A stretch of 35,215 bases of DNA from a virus, in the IMG/VR virus record IMGVR_UViG_3300035665_000143, positions 1 through 35,215 of that record; one strand, 5' to 3'. Made by a program: the position numbers and the translations under genes. Below the pieces are notes generated by a model that saw only the letters and a list, made by a program, of their open reading frames with translations, was not told the DNA's origin and searched no databases. This document shows positions 19,338 to 26,770 of this stretch, in pieces; position 1 is the first letter of the stretch, and every line of letters begins with the position of its first letter.

Positions 19338-19784
19338 TCAGGTTCCGAGCGAACCCGTGACGCGGTACGTTTCGATGTAGTGGAGAAAATCGCGCTCGTG
19401 CGCGGTCGTGCCACCCACACGCATGATCTGTGAAATCTGCCAGCCGCTAGGCATCTCGCCGGGGATGCGACGGTGCAGCCCGTACGTCGGTACCTTGTTC
19501 GTCTGTGTCGCCGCATCGCCCCGAATCTGGTCGATGATCTGGCGTGACACGTCGTTCGTGTTGCCTTCGGCGTAGTCGTAGATGTGAAACTCGATCGTCG
19601 CGGTTACGCCGTCGCCGCGCATCGTGTCCGACTCTTGATCCTCGGTGATCTGGTAGACGACATAGGGGCATACCAGCGTCGAACGACTGCCGTAGATGTT
19701 GGTGATGCGGGTACTCACCAACGCGGTAAGTCCGGTCTGCGCTTGCAGCGTGTCGTAGATGTACGTCTCAAGTTCAGGGATCAT
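19338..19784 (-). CDS. Tail terminator / head-tail completion protein (DUF3168-like)
   Basis: The 148-residue product starts MIPELETYIYDTLQAQTGLT and has ALVSTRITNIYGSRSTLVCP, YVVYQITEDQESDT, and TATIEFHIYDYAEGNTNDVS. That is the common plan of gp17/DUF3168 tail terminators: N-terminal helix, P-Y-V-V-Y strand and a helix near I-I-D-Q-I. ATG overlaps the upstream stop as ATGA. It caps the tail tube and docks it to the head connector. Confidence 0.65.
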   Translation of the reverse strand: MIPELETYIYDTLQAQTGLTALVSTRITNIYGSRSTLVCPYVVYQITEDQESDTMRGDGVTATIEFHIYDYAEGNTNDVSRQIIDQIRGDAATQTNKVPTYGLHRRIPGEMPSGWQISQIMRVGGTTAHERDFLHYIETYRVTGSLGT

Positions 19785-20419
19785 GCCGCGTTCCTTCCAA
19801 CGGACGCCGCCCGGATGAACGCCGCCGCCATTGCGGGGCGTGCGCGGTCAAGGGATGGACGGAGCCAGGGGCGGGGCTTGACGGTTACGGACTTCTTCAG
19901 CACGAACAGGGGCACGATGGAACCGCGCGGGCCCTTGCGGGCGAGTAGCGGGGGCTTGCCGGGACGCCGCACCATGAACAGCTGCGGGTTGTTCCGCACC
20001 ATGTTCCGCTCGAGCAGTCGATGTGCCTCGGGCTGCAACGGGACAAGCAACGCGCCGCCGCGTGCGGTTGCGGTGAAGCCTCGATCAAGCGAAAGGCCGT
20101 ACTGCCGACGATTCGGAAACCGCGACAAGTTCTCGCCAGCACGTGCCGACACAACCGAACCCTTCACCGTTGCGATTGTCGATCCGATCGACCGATGCAA
20201 CGCGCCACGCTGCATCGCGGGCGGGCTTCCGGGGCTGCTAGGCGAGACGCCACCGGCACCGGAGCCAAGACCGCCACCAGCACCGCCGCGACTCGATAGC
20301 GTGTCTTTCATCGCAGCGGCTAACGCTTCTGCCGCCGCCTCCACGCCCATGCGGACATTGCCCATCGTCCGCTGCATGAACGCATTCGAGTTGTCAACGA
20401 TGCGGACGGTGATAGCCAT
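19781..20419 (-). CDS. HK97 gp10-like neck/minor structural protein
   Basis: ATG at 20419 overlaps the preceding TAA as TAATG. The 212-residue product begins MAITVRIVDNSNAFMQRTMG then NVRMGVEAAAEALAAAMKDT, a helix typical of gp10-type proteins (subunit-helix then basic domain), and continues with a Gly/Ser/Pro-rich insert and a basic C-terminus (KPRPWLRPSLDRARPAMAAA). Gene order between head closure and tail terminator supports the call. Confidence 0.55.
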   Translation of the reverse strand: MAITVRIVDNSNAFMQRTMGNVRMGVEAAAEALAAAMKDTLSSRGGAGGGLGSGAGGVSPSSPGSPPAMQRGALHRSIGSTIATVKGSVVSARAGENLSRFPNRRQYGLSLDRGFTATARGGALLVPLQPEAHRLLERNMVRNNPQLFMVRRPGKPPLLARKGPRGSIVPLFVLKKSVTVKPRPWLRPSLDRARPAMAAAFIRAASVGRNAA

Positions 20420-20772
20420 TACGTGTTCCGCGAACAGAGAACGCGAATCATGCCGCCGTCACCTGCAGACACCGCACCCGAGCCGATGACCCGGTACGTG
20501 TTGCCGTTGAAAACGATCTTGTCCTGTGCGTTGACGACAACCGCCGTGCTGCCAACCGTGGGCGGAAGGAAGAACGTGTCTGTGACTTCGCCCATCTCAC
20601 GCCCGAGCCGGAGCGAATCCGAGTAGCCGGCCGGCTGATACCGACACGGAACCGCCGATAGGCCCGTCTTGGTGGCGAACGTGTACGCGGGCATGCCGTT
20701 CACCGCCGTACCCGCCGTGCCGTCGTGAATCGCGCACGTGCCGTTTGTCAGGTGGTACGGGAATCGGATCAT
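20419..20772 (-). CDS. Head closure / head-tail joining protein
   Basis: ATG at 20772-20770 overlaps the connector stop as ATGA. The 117-residue product (MIRFPYHLTNGTCAIHDGTA, ... FLPPTVGSTAVVVNAQDKIV, FNGNTYRVIGSGAVSAGDGG) is beta-rich, with a strand pattern like SPP1 gp16-type stoppers, ending with F-N-G-N-x-Y-R-V-I-G. Position after the gp6-like connector fits. Confidence 0.6.
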   Translation of the reverse strand: MIRFPYHLTNGTCAIHDGTAGTAVNGMPAYTFATKTGLSAVPCRYQPAGYSDSLRLGREMGEVTDTFFLPPTVGSTAVVVNAQDKIVFNGNTYRVIGSGAVSAGDGGMIRVLCSRNT

Positions 20773-21410
20773 GCCACGCTCACAATCCACTCTTGCAGGC
20801 GGTCACGCACTTCCTGCGAGATGAGGCCCGCCGCAGCCTCTTTCGTGTACGAGTAGTCGCCGATGCTCTCAGACTTCAGATCGCCAGGCACGCGGCGATC
20901 GGCGATCATCTGGTCAATCATCCGGTAGCAAACCCACTTGAGCCGGGACGGGACGGCTGCATACCCGCCCGTGTACGTCACCGTGTAGTTCTTCATGCCC
21001 TCAAGGAACTGCGGGCGTACGCCGGTCTGGTTGGGGGCGAAGTAGCCCTCAAAGCTGCCGTCCGTTGCCATGAGCGCCCGGCCCATCATGGAGCCGGTCA
21101 TGCAGACCGCACGCCCGCTGGGGTCGATCGCGTACCGCGACGAATCCAACGTCGATGACGTGCCGTCCGCGTCCACGAACGACACCGACGCAATAGCCGT
21201 GACCGGCCAATTGCGAAGGTACTTGCACGGCGTCTCGGCACCGCTAAACGTCTCGGTCCACGATGCGGACTCGAAACCTCCTGCGGATCGGCCACACAGC
21301 GATTCGATGGTGTCCTGCACCGCTGGAACAGCGACGGCCAGGAACGCATCGAATGATGTGTCAGAGATGCCAGCGTAATCCTTGTAGTTGGCACTTGTTA
21401 TCAACGCCAT
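20769..21410 (-). CDS. Head-tail connector (gp6/gp15-like)
   Basis: The 213-residue product starts MALITSANYKDYAGISDTSF, DAFLAVAVPAVQDTIESLCG, with N-terminal helices followed by FSGAETPCKYLRNWPVTAIA and SVSFVDADG, the usual pattern of phiE125 gp8/gp6-like connectors (L-x-x-x-P-V-x-x-V/I-x-S-V). The connector forms a ring under the portal. The ATG (21410-21408) lies 13 bases from the start of the divergent HNH gene. Confidence 0.7.
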   Translation of the reverse strand: MALITSANYKDYAGISDTSFDAFLAVAVPAVQDTIESLCGRSAGGFESASWTETFSGAETPCKYLRNWPVTAIASVSFVDADGTSSTLDSSRYAIDPSGRAVCMTGSMMGRALMATDGSFEGYFAPNQTGVRPQFLEGMKNYTVTYTGGYAAVPSRLKWVCYRMIDQMIADRRVPGDLKSESIGDYSYTKEAAAGLISQEVRDRLQEWIVSVA

Positions 21411-21418
21411 GCTATAAT
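21388..21418 (+). promoter_or_regulatory. Promoter of the HNH endonuclease gene
   Basis: TTGGCA (21388-21393), 19-base spacer, perfect TATAAT (21413-21418). The ATG follows five bases later at 21424, so initiation would give a leaderless mRNA. The promoter lies within the first codons of the connector gene on the other strand. Confidence 0.6.
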
Positions 21419-21423
21419 CCGTT

Positions 21424-21966
21424 ATGGCAAAACCGAGCCGTTATTGGTACTACGACTGCGGCGATACTTGCCTTATCCCAATCCATCGCCGAGGCGGAAT
21501 AGTTTGTGGCTACGCACTGGTTGACACTGCGATCAAAGATCAATTTGTCTTGCGCGGTTGGACGATTTCCGGTGCCAATTACTTGTCGTCTGCGTCCAAA
21601 ACTGGACATCGCTTCCGCGACTACATGCACACAATCGCCATTGGCTCCGATGCTCCGATCGGCTACGAAATCGACCACGTCAACGGCGACAAGTGGGACA
21701 ACCGGCGATGCAACCTTCGCTTTGTAACCAAGTCAGAGAACCAACGAAACCGCGTCATTCAGCGGAACCGAAACCAGTACGGACGCGGCGTTTCGTTTGA
21801 CAAGCGGCGCGGAACGTTTATGGCCTATTGCCACTATCGCGGCAAGATGATCAACCTCGGAACGTTTGCCACTGCCGCCGACGCACGCCAGGCTGCTCGT
21901 GATGGACGCGCCAAGTACGGGTACCTGAACGTAAACGATTGGCTGAACGCACATCCAGCTGCCTGA
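21424..21966 (+). CDS. HNH endonuclease with C-terminal AP2-like domain
   Basis: The 180-residue protein shows a free-standing homing-endonuclease layout: N-terminal strand segment (CLIPIHRRGGIVCGYALVD), the HNH core YEIDHVNGDKWDNRRCNLRF (H85, N93 and N97 region) with VTKSENQRNR, then an AP2-type DNA-binding repeat (GVSFDKRRGTFMAYCHYRGK, MINLGTFATAADARQAA). It nicks or cuts DNA so that its own gene is copied into phages lacking it. It lies in a gap of the late operon, on the opposite strand, with its own promoter. It does not interrupt a recognisable gene. Confidence 0.88.
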   Translation: MAKPSRYWYYDCGDTCLIPIHRRGGIVCGYALVDTAIKDQFVLRGWTISGANYLSSASKTGHRFRDYMHTIAIGSDAPIGYEIDHVNGDKWDNRRCNLRFVTKSENQRNRVIQRNRNQYGRGVSFDKRRGTFMAYCHYRGKMINLGTFATAADARQAARDGRAKYGYLNVNDWLNAHPAA

Positions 21967-21976
21967 GTGCCATTGG

Positions 21977-22081
21977 TTACGCGGCTTTCGTGGTGCCTGC
22001 GGTCGCAATTAGGACGCGGGGCGTGCCCTTGTTCTTGATCTTGTCCGGCTTGACCTTCTTGTTCTTTGCGTTCTGTTTCAT
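21977..22081 (-). CDS. 34-residue lysine-rich peptide
   Basis: The minus-strand ATG at 22081-22079 encodes MKQNAKNKKVKPDKIKNKGT then PRVLIATAGTTKAA. The N-terminal half is lysine/asparagine-rich. It fills the gap between the three-domain enzyme and the HNH gene and follows the hairpin at 22087-22114. No convincing ribosome-binding site. Could bind nucleic acid or be a scaffold fragment. Short length keeps confidence low. Confidence 0.4.
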   Translation of the reverse strand: MKQNAKNKKVKPDKIKNKGTPRVLIATAGTTKAA

Positions 22082-22086
22082 AACCC

Positions 22087-22114
22087 GGCGCGAAAGGGTT
22101 TCCCCCAACGCGCC
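22087..22114 (-). promoter_or_regulatory. Intergenic hairpin after the three-domain enzyme
   Basis: GGCGCG (22087-22092) pairs with CGCGCC (22109-22114), with an inner GGG/CCC pairing around a short A/T-containing loop. Followed on the minus strand by GGGTTATG. The T-run needed for an efficient terminator is absent. It may insulate or stabilise the upstream mRNA. Confidence 0.5.
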
Positions 22115-22163
22115 GAGGAAAGGAGGCGCGGAGCGATGATTTGGGTGGTTACTAGGTCCGCGC

Positions 22164-23966
22164 CTACTGCCGCCGCTCGTCCGGTGGCCCGTAGTTGTTG
22201 TAGTTGTCCATGTACTGGTGATGCACCCGCATGTTCTCTGTCGGCCAACTAATCACGCTCTGGATGTGCCCGACGCTCACGCGGGTTGCAACGCACAGAC
22301 GGTTGCCAACCTCGCGGAACTTCTTCCAGAAATAGATGTCGTCGTCGGTTCGGCCCTCGCCCCACTTGTTCTCTGCGTTCGGCTGTGCCCAGAACCACGG
22401 GTGCGGCATCTTCTTCAACGCCGACACGCGGATCAGCGTGCATCCAAAGTGCGCCATCGTTGCGTCAAACAGCGGGCCGATCAGTTCCTTTGCGCCAGCC
22501 GCCTTGTCAGACGCGACCAGCATGAAGTCACGCCCGCGACCAACCTGGAGCGGAGCGATCGCGTCCACGTCGGGGTTCGCGTCCATGAGCATGAACAGCC
22601 GCCCGAGGACGTTGGAATCGAAGATCGTGTCGTAGTCCACCGCAAGGATGAACTCGGTCCCGTCGTTGCGGTTGGCGATGCGGTCCATCGCACGCTCAAG
22701 GCATTGGCCCCAGAACGCGCCCGTCTCCATGTCCCACGGGATTTGGTGCCTGCGGAAGACTTCCTCACAGCATCGGGCCGTGTCGGTGAACAAGATGCGG
22801 GGCACGCTCATAACCGCCCGCGTCTTGCGTGACATCTCCTGAAGGTTCAGCGACGGCTTGTAGCCCTCAAGGTTCAGCGACACCGACAGGGATGAGCACT
22901 CGTTCGGGATGTCTGCTTTCCATCGGTCGATGCCAACCAGCCCCGCCCGTTGCATCATCACGAACAAGCCGCCGTAATCGAACATCGATTTGTGGTAGTC
23001 GTTCGCGTCGGTCTGTCCGCCAAAGGTCACGTTCTGCACGCCGAACTCGGACACCCGCTTGCCGTCGTAAACCTCCACCAACTTGCCGAAGTCAGGCACG
23101 GCAATACGGATGCGTCCGCCGGGCTTCAGCACCCGCACCCACTCGTTCAGAACGTCCTGCGTCTGCGTGTGCGAGAAATGCTCAAGGATGTGCGAGGCCC
23201 GAATCTCATCGACGCTGGCATCGTCGTAGTCGAGCGGGTACGCCTCCGTTCCGTTGTTGCGGTCGATGTTCGTGAAGCCGTCAATCTTGATGTCGTATGA
23301 GCCGATGTTTAGCCGGATCGGGTCTTTGCCTGCGGGCGTTCGCTTGCGCTCCAGCCGCCCCGCAAGGTCGCTGCGGACATACAGACCGTTGATCCGCCCA
23401 ACCCACACCGGCACGTACCCAGCCGCCGCCATGCTCTCAGCCACGGCAACGCTGTTGGCCTGCTTCGTAAACTCGCGGTCGGTCCTTTCGCCAACGCGGA
23501 CGGGTCGAGCTGCCGCACGCGGGTTGTTGTCGTCGCCCTCGTCCCAATGTTCAATCAGGAACGCGGCGGGCTTTGACTTGATCGCCAACGCCAGGTCAAG
23601 GTCGTTCGCGTCAACGTCAATCACCACAAGCGTTGGCGGTTCTCCAAACGCTTTGTCTACTACGTCGATCGTCTCGGGCGTCACACGCTGCGCGACCACT
23701 TCCGCAGACGGGTAGCGGTTCGCCAGCGCCTTCGCAGCCTCCGTGTCTTCCTCAATCAGCCGGGCCTTCCACCCCGCGTCAATCAAAGGGCCGGTCAGGA
23801 CCGGCAGACGCAACCCATCCCCAGCCCCAAACTCGACACACGTTTTCGGCTGGTCGTGCAGGGCAGAGACGACGCGGGCCAGAACGCCCCGCTCGCCGAA
23901 CTGCCACCCATCCTCGTGTGCGATAAGCCAACGAAACTCCGGCGCAACCTTTGTGCGATAATCCAC
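22164..23966 (-). CDS. Three-domain enzyme: two methyltransferase-like domains plus glycosyltransferase
   Basis: GTG at 23966-23964 follows AAAGGAGG. The 600 residues divide into: (1) about 1-205, Rossmann-type FkbM-like methyltransferase with TCVEFGAGDGLRLP (44-51) and LIEED; (2) about 215-385, a second class-I methyltransferase-like domain with IRLNIGSYDIKIDGFTNIDR (219-236), ASHILEHF (257-264), LKPGGRIRIAVPDFG; (3) about 388-590, a GT-A/GT2-like domain with LAVDYDTIFD (444-447 acidic motif), FGCTLIRVSAL and GRTDDDIYFWKKF (541-543). It likely glycosylates and methylates a surface structure, either virion proteins or host glycans. It sits amid head genes after a terminator. Substrate unknown. 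Confidence 0.75.
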   Translation of the reverse strand: MDYRTKVAPEFRWLIAHEDGWQFGERGVLARVVSALHDQPKTCVEFGAGDGLRLPVLTGPLIDAGWKARLIEEDTEAAKALANRYPSAEVVAQRVTPETIDVVDKAFGEPPTLVVIDVDANDLDLALAIKSKPAAFLIEHWDEGDDNNPRAAARPVRVGERTDREFTKQANSVAVAESMAAAGYVPVWVGRINGLYVRSDLAGRLERKRTPAGKDPIRLNIGSYDIKIDGFTNIDRNNGTEAYPLDYDDASVDEIRASHILEHFSHTQTQDVLNEWVRVLKPGGRIRIAVPDFGKLVEVYDGKRVSEFGVQNVTFGGQTDANDYHKSMFDYGGLFVMMQRAGLVGIDRWKADIPNECSSLSVSLNLEGYKPSLNLQEMSRKTRAVMSVPRILFTDTARCCEEVFRRHQIPWDMETGAFWGQCLERAMDRIANRNDGTEFILAVDYDTIFDSNVLGRLFMLMDANPDVDAIAPLQVGRGRDFMLVASDKAAGAKELIGPLFDATMAHFGCTLIRVSALKKMPHPWFWAQPNAENKWGEGRTDDDIYFWKKFREVGNRLCVATRVSVGHIQSVISWPTENMRVHHQYMDNYNNYGPPDERRQ

Positions 23967-23987
23967 GATTCCTCCTTTGCGAGAAAA

Positions 23988-24015
23988 CCGAAGCGGGGAT
24001 TCACCCCCGCTCCGG
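23988..24015 (-). terminator. Intrinsic terminator between head genes and modification gene
   Basis: Minus-strand CCGGAGCGGGG pairs with CCCCGCTTCGG (11 pairs, one G-U) around a six-base loop, followed by TTTTCTC. It lies 7 bases after the decoration-protein stop and 21 bases before the next GTG. It should reduce expression of the downstream genes relative to capsid proteins. Confidence 0.8.
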
Positions 24016-24022
24016 TGAGTTG

Positions 24023-24490
24023 TTATCCGGCAGCGGTCACGCGAGTGACGACGCCAGCCTCGGCAGCCGTGGACGGAATCTCATCCGCGCGGAAGCCAAA
24101 GCCGATGACGCTGGTCGTGTTGTAACCAGTCGGACCCTGCACAACGACGCGGTAGTAACGGTCACGGGGCACAAAGTTAAACTCCGCGATGTAGTTCAAG
24201 TTCGTGTTGTTGTTGCCCGCAATCACGAACTGCGAGGTGTTCGTGGTCGAGGTGTTGGTGGTGCCCTGGAACTGAGTCACCCAGCCCGCGTTCGACGCGC
24301 TGGAGTATTCCAGAGTCAACGAATCGAACTTGGCGCTGGCGTTGGTGGCGGTCGCGGCAGCGGCAATGACGTACATCTTGCCAGCCTTGTAGCCGTTCAT
24401 GTCAAACGCAGCAGACGACGCCGTGGCGTTGGTCGCCGCGCTCGTCGCCAACCGAAGAATCTGAATGTTCTCATTCTGTCCGCAAATCAT
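24023..24490 (-). CDS. Probable head decoration / accessory capsid protein
   Basis: The 155-residue product follows the major capsid gene with its own site (GGAGGAG at nine bases). It is an alanine/threonine/asparagine-rich beta protein (KMYVIAAAATATNASAKFDS, LTLEYSSASNAGWVTQFQGT, NLNYIAEFNFVPRDRYYRVV) ending VVTRVTAAG. Small beta proteins next to HK97-type capsid genes often trimerise on the shell. The strong terminator behind it marks the end of a high-expression unit. Confidence 0.55.
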   Translation of the reverse strand: MICGQNENIQILRLATSAATNATASSAAFDMNGYKAGKMYVIAAAATATNASAKFDSLTLEYSSASNAGWVTQFQGTTNTSTTNTSQFVIAGNNNTNLNYIAEFNFVPRDRYYRVVVQGPTGYNTTSVIGFGFRADEIPSTAAEAGVVTRVTAAG

Positions 24491-24526
24491 GTGTGGAACT
24501 CCTCCGGCGTGGCCGGTGGTTGTGGT

Positions 24527-25936
24527 TTAGTTACCGAGGGCGAGGATCGGGCCGTAGGTCGCAGCGCGGCCGTCAAGGTGGATGTTGATCGCGTACCGCA
24601 TTGTGCCGCGCCACGCCAGAAGGCCGTTGGCAAAGCCGTAATGCTCGCTATACATGATCTTCAGTTCATCGCGGAGGCCGATCTTGCTGCCGCCAGCAAA
24701 GTCACCGATGAACACGCCGGGGGTGGCGGCGGTGGTTTCGGGAGCCGTCTGGCCTTCCCAAAGAACCTGCGCAAAGTGGTACGGGAGCGAGAGGAACGAC
24801 TTGTCAGCGCCCTCAACGCCGGGGCCAACCAACTGCGAAAACTGATTCGTGTTGGTCTGGAGGCGATTGGGAGCTGCGTAGAAGTTCTGACGCGAACCGA
24901 TCATGCGGAGGCGAGCCGAGTTGACGAACTCCAAGCGGCCAATGGCCTTGTTGAAGTCAGCCGAGGTCCAGCCCGACCACGCGCCGCCGGCGGCCTGCAC
25001 GTACTTGTTGCCCGACGTGCCGAGCTTCGTCTTGAGACCGATGAAGTTGTTGTACGCGCTGGTGCCGTCGCCGAGGAAGTAATCAAGGTCGATGCGGCGG
25101 GCGGCAGACTCAGCGAAGTTGCGGGCGAACGTATCGCCGACGTTAACAGCCGAGTCCTCGTACCACTGATACGAAGCCTGCTTGATGAGCGAGGCTTCGC
25201 GGCAGGTGAGGGTCACGCTGTCGAAGGTGTCGTCAGCCGTGGACTTGACCGCACCTTCCGCCGAGGGCGTCATGGGCTGAATAACGGTCTGACGCGGGAA
25301 GTTGCCAACGTCGCTGGTCATGCGCTCGACCGAAGCGACCTTGAGGGCAACGCCGTACTGCTCAGTCAACCAGATAAGCTGGTTCGAAAACTGCTGCGGA
25401 ACGGTCGCGCCGCCGAGGGTGTTGTCGAACTCAACGTTGGCCTTGCCAATGATTTCAAGGTCGGTGGCCTTTTCCGAGTAGCTCGTGCCAGGATTGGTGC
25501 TCGCCAAACGGAAAAACGCGGTGAAGGCTTCGGCGGTTTCGCCGTCCTCCCAAATCGCACGCTTCTCGATGGGCGTATCAACCGACTGGTTACGGGCGCG
25601 GGCGGTGTACGCCTTGACAGCGCGTTCACGGTCAGAGCGGATCGCGGGAGCGCCAATCACACCCTTGCTTTCGACCTTGCCAACGGTGTTGGCGTAGCCG
25701 GTGGACGCCTTCTTGGTGGGCTTGACGATGACGGGCTCATCGGCCTCGGCGTCCACCTTGGCGCTCAGGGGAGCCGCCTTAGCGAACACGTCGTCGATCT
25801 TGTACGTCTCGTCGTTGATGGTGATGCTGTCGGAATCTCGGCCTTCGTTGGCGAGATACTGCTTGATTTCGGCGAGGTCAGCCTTGCCGGTGTAGCCCGC
25901 AGCGGTCAAGGCTGCGAGCAGTTGCTTGCGATTCAT
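24527..25936 (-). CDS. Major capsid protein, HK97 fold
   Basis: The 469-residue product has an N-terminal charged delta-type region (about 1-150, MNRKQLLAALTAAGYTGKAD with acidic and lysine stretches) that the protease would remove, then the HK97-fold core beginning near NTLGGATVPQQFSNQLIWLT (about 172-192). Core features include REASLIKQASYQWYEDSAVN, FAESAARRIDLDYFLGDGTS, the insertion with TNQFSQLVGPGVEGADKSFL and the end GLLAWRGTMRYAINIHLDGR. It assembles the icosahedral shell. A 147-base leader with two 12-bp repeats precedes it. Confidence 0.88.
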   Translation of the reverse strand: MNRKQLLAALTAAGYTGKADLAEIKQYLANEGRDSDSITINDETYKIDDVFAKAAPLSAKVDAEADEPVIVKPTKKASTGYANTVGKVESKGVIGAPAIRSDRERAVKAYTARARNQSVDTPIEKRAIWEDGETAEAFTAFFRLASTNPGTSYSEKATDLEIIGKANVEFDNTLGGATVPQQFSNQLIWLTEQYGVALKVASVERMTSDVGNFPRQTVIQPMTPSAEGAVKSTADDTFDSVTLTCREASLIKQASYQWYEDSAVNVGDTFARNFAESAARRIDLDYFLGDGTSAYNNFIGLKTKLGTSGNKYVQAAGGAWSGWTSADFNKAIGRLEFVNSARLRMIGSRQNFYAAPNRLQTNTNQFSQLVGPGVEGADKSFLSLPYHFAQVLWEGQTAPETTAATPGVFIGDFAGGSKIGLRDELKIMYSEHYGFANGLLAWRGTMRYAINIHLDGRAATYGPILALGN

Positions 25937-25955
25937 GGGTATGTGTCTCCGGTTG

Positions 25956-25967
25956 GAACGTGGGAAG
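25956..25967. repeat. 12-bp leader repeat, copy 1
   Basis: GAACGTGGGAAG is identical to 26051-26062, 95 bp away. The two copies flank the capsid leader. Confidence 0.75.
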
Positions 25968-26050
25968 TCCGTTGCTCAGCCGGGCATCACGCGATCGACA
26001 CGCGGGCGCGCAGTAGACACGCGCCGTAGTGGTCAGGCGTTGGCCGTCGT

Positions 26051-26062
26051 GAACGTGGGAAG
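26051..26062. repeat. 12-bp leader repeat, copy 2
   Basis: GAACGTGGGAAG, same orientation as 25956-25967. Confidence 0.75.
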
Positions 26063-26083
26063 GGGAAAGACCGCGCGGGCCGG

Positions 26084-26767
26084 TTAGGACACGGGCGGGA
26101 GCTTGATTGACAGGCGGGGTAGCTTGATGCTGAGAATGTCGCGCGCCTTCGCGTCAACGTGAGCGGCGATGTTCGCGGCCTTGCTGTCGTCGATGCTCAC
26201 ACGCTGCGTCTGGCACGACACGTTGCAGGGCAGGCAGGTAAACGATGCTTCGAGCAGCTTGGACTTGCGGACGATTGACGACGCGCCGGGGTACTTGATC
26301 CGCTCGTCTGCGGTCGGTGCGCCGTAGTCCAGTGCCAGGAACCCGATGCTGATACCGATTCCGTCCTGTGCGATGATCTTCTGGACAGCCTCGGCAGCGG
26401 GGTAGGGCATGCCGTCGTAGAGGCGTGCCCGAATCGACCAGCCCTTCATCGCACCCTTCGACGGGTACGGGGCCATCGAGCGAAGGGCACCGACACAGTG
26501 CGAGATGTCGTACTGGTGGTCTACGAACAGCTTGCGATTCGCGTTGAGGTACGACCAATCGCAACCGCTCGGAAGCACGACCTCATCATCGAGGTCTACG
26601 TTGTCGGTCGTGGCAATCGCCAGCACGTCGTTGTTGCCGTTCTCGGTGTCGAGTGCGGCCTTCGTGTCGAACGTGGCGAAGATGCCAACGGGCGCATCCT
26701 CGGCCAGCCCGTGCCGCGACTTGATCGCCGCGATGCGGGATTTGATCGTCTGTATCTCGAATGACAT
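26084..26767 (-). CDS. HK97-family prohead protease
   Basis: The 227-residue product matches the S78/U35 family: an N-terminal strand region with FATFDTKAALDTENGNNDVL, the catalytic His in FVDHQYDISH (H84), the nucleophile Ser in GIGISIGF (S140) and the following acidic motif LLEASFTCLPCN (173-182). It cleaves the delta-domain of capsid subunits and itself during head maturation. It lies between portal and capsid genes, the canonical order. The ATG follows the portal stop by three bases. Confidence 0.9.
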   Translation of the reverse strand: MSFEIQTIKSRIAAIKSRHGLAEDAPVGIFATFDTKAALDTENGNNDVLAIATTDNVDLDDEVVLPSGCDWSYLNANRKLFVDHQYDISHCVGALRSMAPYPSKGAMKGWSIRARLYDGMPYPAAEAVQKIIAQDGIGISIGFLALDYGAPTADERIKYPGASSIVRKSKLLEASFTCLPCNVSCQTQRVSIDDSKAANIAAHVDAKARDILSIKLPRLSIKLPPVS

Positions 26768-26770
26768 GGG

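Larger units (their letters stand above)
25937..26083. other. Leader of the major capsid gene
   Basis: The 147-base gap between the protease stop and the capsid ATG contains no gene. It has two GAACGTGGGAAG repeats (listed separately), a second short repetition (CGCGTGTC on the minus strand, twice) and a modest GGAG ribosome-binding site. A promoter or processing site is plausible, but no -10/-35 is clear. Confidence 0.55.

Noticed and set aside
23951-26029. Very long plus-strand open frame (about 690 codons) across the capsid genes
   Set aside because: It runs antisense to the clear HK97 capsid and decoration genes and has the low-complexity composition typical of GC-rich shadow frames.
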